From Clostridia bacterium (GTDB lineage Bacteria; Bacillota_A; Clostridia; Christensenellales; Aristaeellaceae): a DNA stretch of 7,289 bases. The stretch is taken from positions 1-7,289 of the forward strand of contig JAGBAU010000008.1 of NCBI GenBank assembly GCA_017938785.1. The letters are read 5' to 3'. Both the position numbers and the translations under genes were made by a program. Position 1 is the first letter of the stretch. Every line of letters starts with the position of its first letter. Positions 5,948-7,289 of this stretch are shown in pieces. Under the pieces are notes generated by a model. The model made no database searches. It saw nothing but the letters and a program-made list of their open reading frames with translations, and had not been told where the DNA came from.

Positions 5948-6856
5948 ATGGATTTCAAACAGTTGGAATCGTTTGTAGCAGTTGTTGACGAAGGCAGTTT
6001 TTCCAATGCCGCCGCGAGGCTGCAGCTTTCCCAGTCCATGGTGACCATTCATATCCGCAACCTGGAATCCGAGCTGGGCACCAGGCTGCTCAACCGCACC
6101 ACCCGCAGCATGGAGCTGAGCGCCGACGGCCAAACCTATTACTACTACGCCAAGCAGATGCTCAAGCTGAACCGCGATTCCATGTTCGCCCTGAGCCGCG
6201 CGGAGCAGGATGAACGCACCATCAACATCGTGGCCACGCCCTACACCAGCCGCTATTACCTGGCCAACAAGATCGCGGAATTTGAGCGCCTGCACCCCGA
6301 GATCAGCTTCAACATCACCGTTTGCTACAATTCGGAAATCCTGTCCAAGCTGAAGGCCGGCGGCTTCCAGTTCGCCTTCTGCAACATGAAGATCATGGAT
6401 TCCGATTACAGCGTGAAGCGCTACGCCACATCCCGCCTGGTGGTCATCACCCCCAACGAGGAACGCTTTCAGGCGCTGGCAGGCGAGCCCTTCCCCAAGG
6501 AGCTGTTTGACGAGGAGCGCATGATCACCCGTTCCAGCACCTCCGCCCTGCAGCAGGAATTTTTGAGGTGGATCAAGCAGAACGCGCCGGGCACCAAGCT
6601 GAAGGTCGTCACCGCCATCGATGATACCGAAACCATCAAGCGCCTGGTAGTGGAAGGCCTGGGCATCTCCGTCATCAGCGAAGTGGCCGTGGGCAAATAT
6701 GTACAGGAAGGCCGCCTGCTCTCCTTCCCCCTGGAGGGAACCATGCCCCACTACCTCTACTTCGTCAGCAAGAAGAAGTATCTCTCCCCCATCCAGACCG
6801 AATTCCGGGATTTCATCCTCTCCTGTGTGGAAGCGGAGGATGCGCCCGCAGAATAG
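5948..6856 (+). CDS. LysR-type transcriptional regulator
   Basis: Predicted 302 residues, a normal family length. Residues 1-60 form the winged helix-turn-helix (MDFKQLESFVAVVDEGSFS, then AAARLQLSQSMVTIHIRNLE, ELGTRLLNR and LSADG). A linker helix (about 61-88) is followed by the periplasmic-binding-protein-like effector domain (about 91-295), which begins TINIVATPYTSRYYL and contains VVEGLGISVISEVAVG (234-249). The protein should be a cytoplasmic DNA-binding oligomer that responds to a small ligand. The ligand cannot be read from the sequence; sulfur-type regulators such as CysB/CysL are loose relatives only. It is transcribed alone from a very strong promoter. Its targets could include itself, the RACo unit, or genes outside the window; a LysR target is usually divergent, and there is no divergent neighbour here. 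Confidence 0.93.
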   Translation: MDFKQLESFVAVVDEGSFSNAAARLQLSQSMVTIHIRNLESELGTRLLNRTTRSMELSADGQTYYYYAKQMLKLNRDSMFALSRAEQDERTINIVATPYTSRYYLANKIAEFERLHPEISFNITVCYNSEILSKLKAGGFQFAFCNMKIMDSDYSVKRYATSRLVVITPNEERFQALAGEPFPKELFDEERMITRSSTSALQQEFLRWIKQNAPGTKLKVVTAIDDTETIKRLVVEGLGISVISEVAVGKYVQEGRLLSFPLEGTMPHYLYFVSKKKYLSPIQTEFRDFILSCVEAEDAPAE

Positions 6857-6889
6857 AAAAGAACCGGCAAAAATGCCGGTTCTTTTCTA
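6854..6889. terminator. Bidirectional terminator between the convergent LysR and mutarotase genes
   Basis: A perfect 16-bp stem (6854-6869 with 6874-6889, core GAACCGGCA/TGCCGGTTC) closes on an AAAA loop. The plus-strand descending arm is GGTTCTTTTCT, and the complement gives an equivalent T-rich run on the minus strand, so it can serve both genes. The LysR stop codon TAG (6854-6856) lies inside the left arm. The minus-strand stop lies 4 bases beyond the right arm. Confidence 0.85.
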
Positions 6890-6893
6890 ACCC

Positions 6894-7289
6894 TTATTCT
6901 GCGTCCACGATAACGCCCTTCTTCAGGATGATGTTGGCGTAGAGTGCGGATTCGCTGGACATGATGACCACGCAGCTCTTTTCGCGGGTGCGGTCATAGA
7001 AGGCGCCGCGCTCGATCTCGCCGAAGCACTCAGCGCCGCGGGCGTCGTACTTGGCAACGATCTCCTTGTAGGTGTCCCAGATGGGGGTTTCCACGGTGTC
7101 GCCGGGCACCTTGCCCATCAGCATCACGGGATGCTCCACATAGGTGTCCAGGGGCATGACCTTCAGGATGGCTTCCAGAATCTCCGGAACGCCGTGGCCG
7201 TCCATGCGGATTTCAACCTTTGCGTTGGTATGGCCGGGGAAGTTGCCGTCGCCGATGGTCAGCTCATCGCCATGGCCCATTTCGCACAG
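6894..7289 (-). CDS. fucU: L-fucose mutarotase-type protein (RbsD/FucU family), 5' end outside window
   Basis: FucU catalyses interconversion of the alpha and beta anomers of L-fucose, feeding fucose catabolism; the related RbsD acts on ribose. The frame is open to the right edge and reads L-C-E-M-G-H-G-D-E-L, matching LAEMGHGDEI near residue 17 of E. coli FucU, so about 16 residues are missing. From the first visible Met, His3 matches catalytic His22 and Asp11 matches substrate-binding Asp30 of E. coli FucU (numbers from memory). The RGAFYDR (91-97) and ALYANIILKKGV (112-123) segments match the FYER and KYGNILLKKGV parts of the sugar pocket. The C-terminus and length are normal. Motifs fit FucU better than RbsD, but the exact sugar is inferred. 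It converges on the LysR gene and shares its terminator, so its operon lies to the right of the window. Confidence 0.88.
   Translation of the reverse strand: MCEMGHGDELTIGDGNFPGHTNAKVEIRMDGHGVPEILEAILKVMPLDTYVEHPVMLMGKVPGDTVETPIWDTYKEIVAKYDARGAECFGEIERGAFYDRTREKSCVVIMSSESALYANIILKKGVIVDAE

Noticed and set aside
5924..6751. Minus-strand open frame of 275 codons antisense to the LysR gene
   Set aside because: The composition is typical of antisense shadows, and the plus strand encodes a complete LysR protein with promoter, ribosome binding site and terminator.

Overview
The window looks like chromosomal DNA from an anaerobic, Wood-Ljungdahl-pathway bacterium, most likely a GC-rich member of the Bacillota/Clostridia. 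The evidence is a bacterial-type acetyl-CoA synthase, an activator of the corrinoid iron-sulfur protein, strong GGAGG-type ribosome binding sites, sigma-A-like promoters with 17-bp spacers, short intrinsic terminators, and a strong preference for C or G at third codon positions. No mobile element, CRISPR array, tRNA or rRNA is visible. A species cannot be named from the sequence alone.

Layout from left to right. (1) Bases 1-720 hold the 3' third of acsB, the acetyl-CoA synthase catalytic subunit, with all six A-cluster cysteines present. An intrinsic terminator closes it at 737-774. (2) A two-gene envelope unit (859-3164) has its own putative promoter, which lies inside a 33-bp near-palindrome. 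It encodes a membrane-anchored phosphodiester glycosidase and an unrecognised single-pass protein with a large extracytoplasmic part. A terminator follows at 3173-3200. (3) A second corrinoid/Wood-Ljungdahl unit (3276-5834) has a clear promoter. It encodes a RACo-type ATP-dependent corrinoid-protein activator and, three bases later, a DUF3786 protein, and ends in a terminator at 5842-5872. (4) A LysR-type regulator (5948-6856) is driven by a perfect-consensus promoter. (5) A convergent, 5'-incomplete L-fucose mutarotase-type gene (FucU/RbsD family) lies on the minus strand. It shares a 16-bp-stem bidirectional terminator with the LysR gene.

How they fit together. AcsB makes acetyl-CoA from CO, CoA and a methyl group delivered by the corrinoid iron-sulfur protein. 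RACo repairs that protein when its cobalt is oxidised to the inactive Co(II) state. The DUF3786 gene, probably translationally coupled to RACo, is a good candidate for an accessory role in the same metalloprotein chemistry, but its function is not known. The envelope pair sits between these two parts without an obvious metabolic link. The LysR protein could regulate itself or neighbours; its target cannot be read from the window. The fucose mutarotase gene probably belongs to a sugar-use locus continuing past the right edge.

I see no clearly novel system. The points most worth checking are the near-palindrome over the envelope promoter, the RACo-DUF3786 pairing, and the uncharacterised envelope pair.
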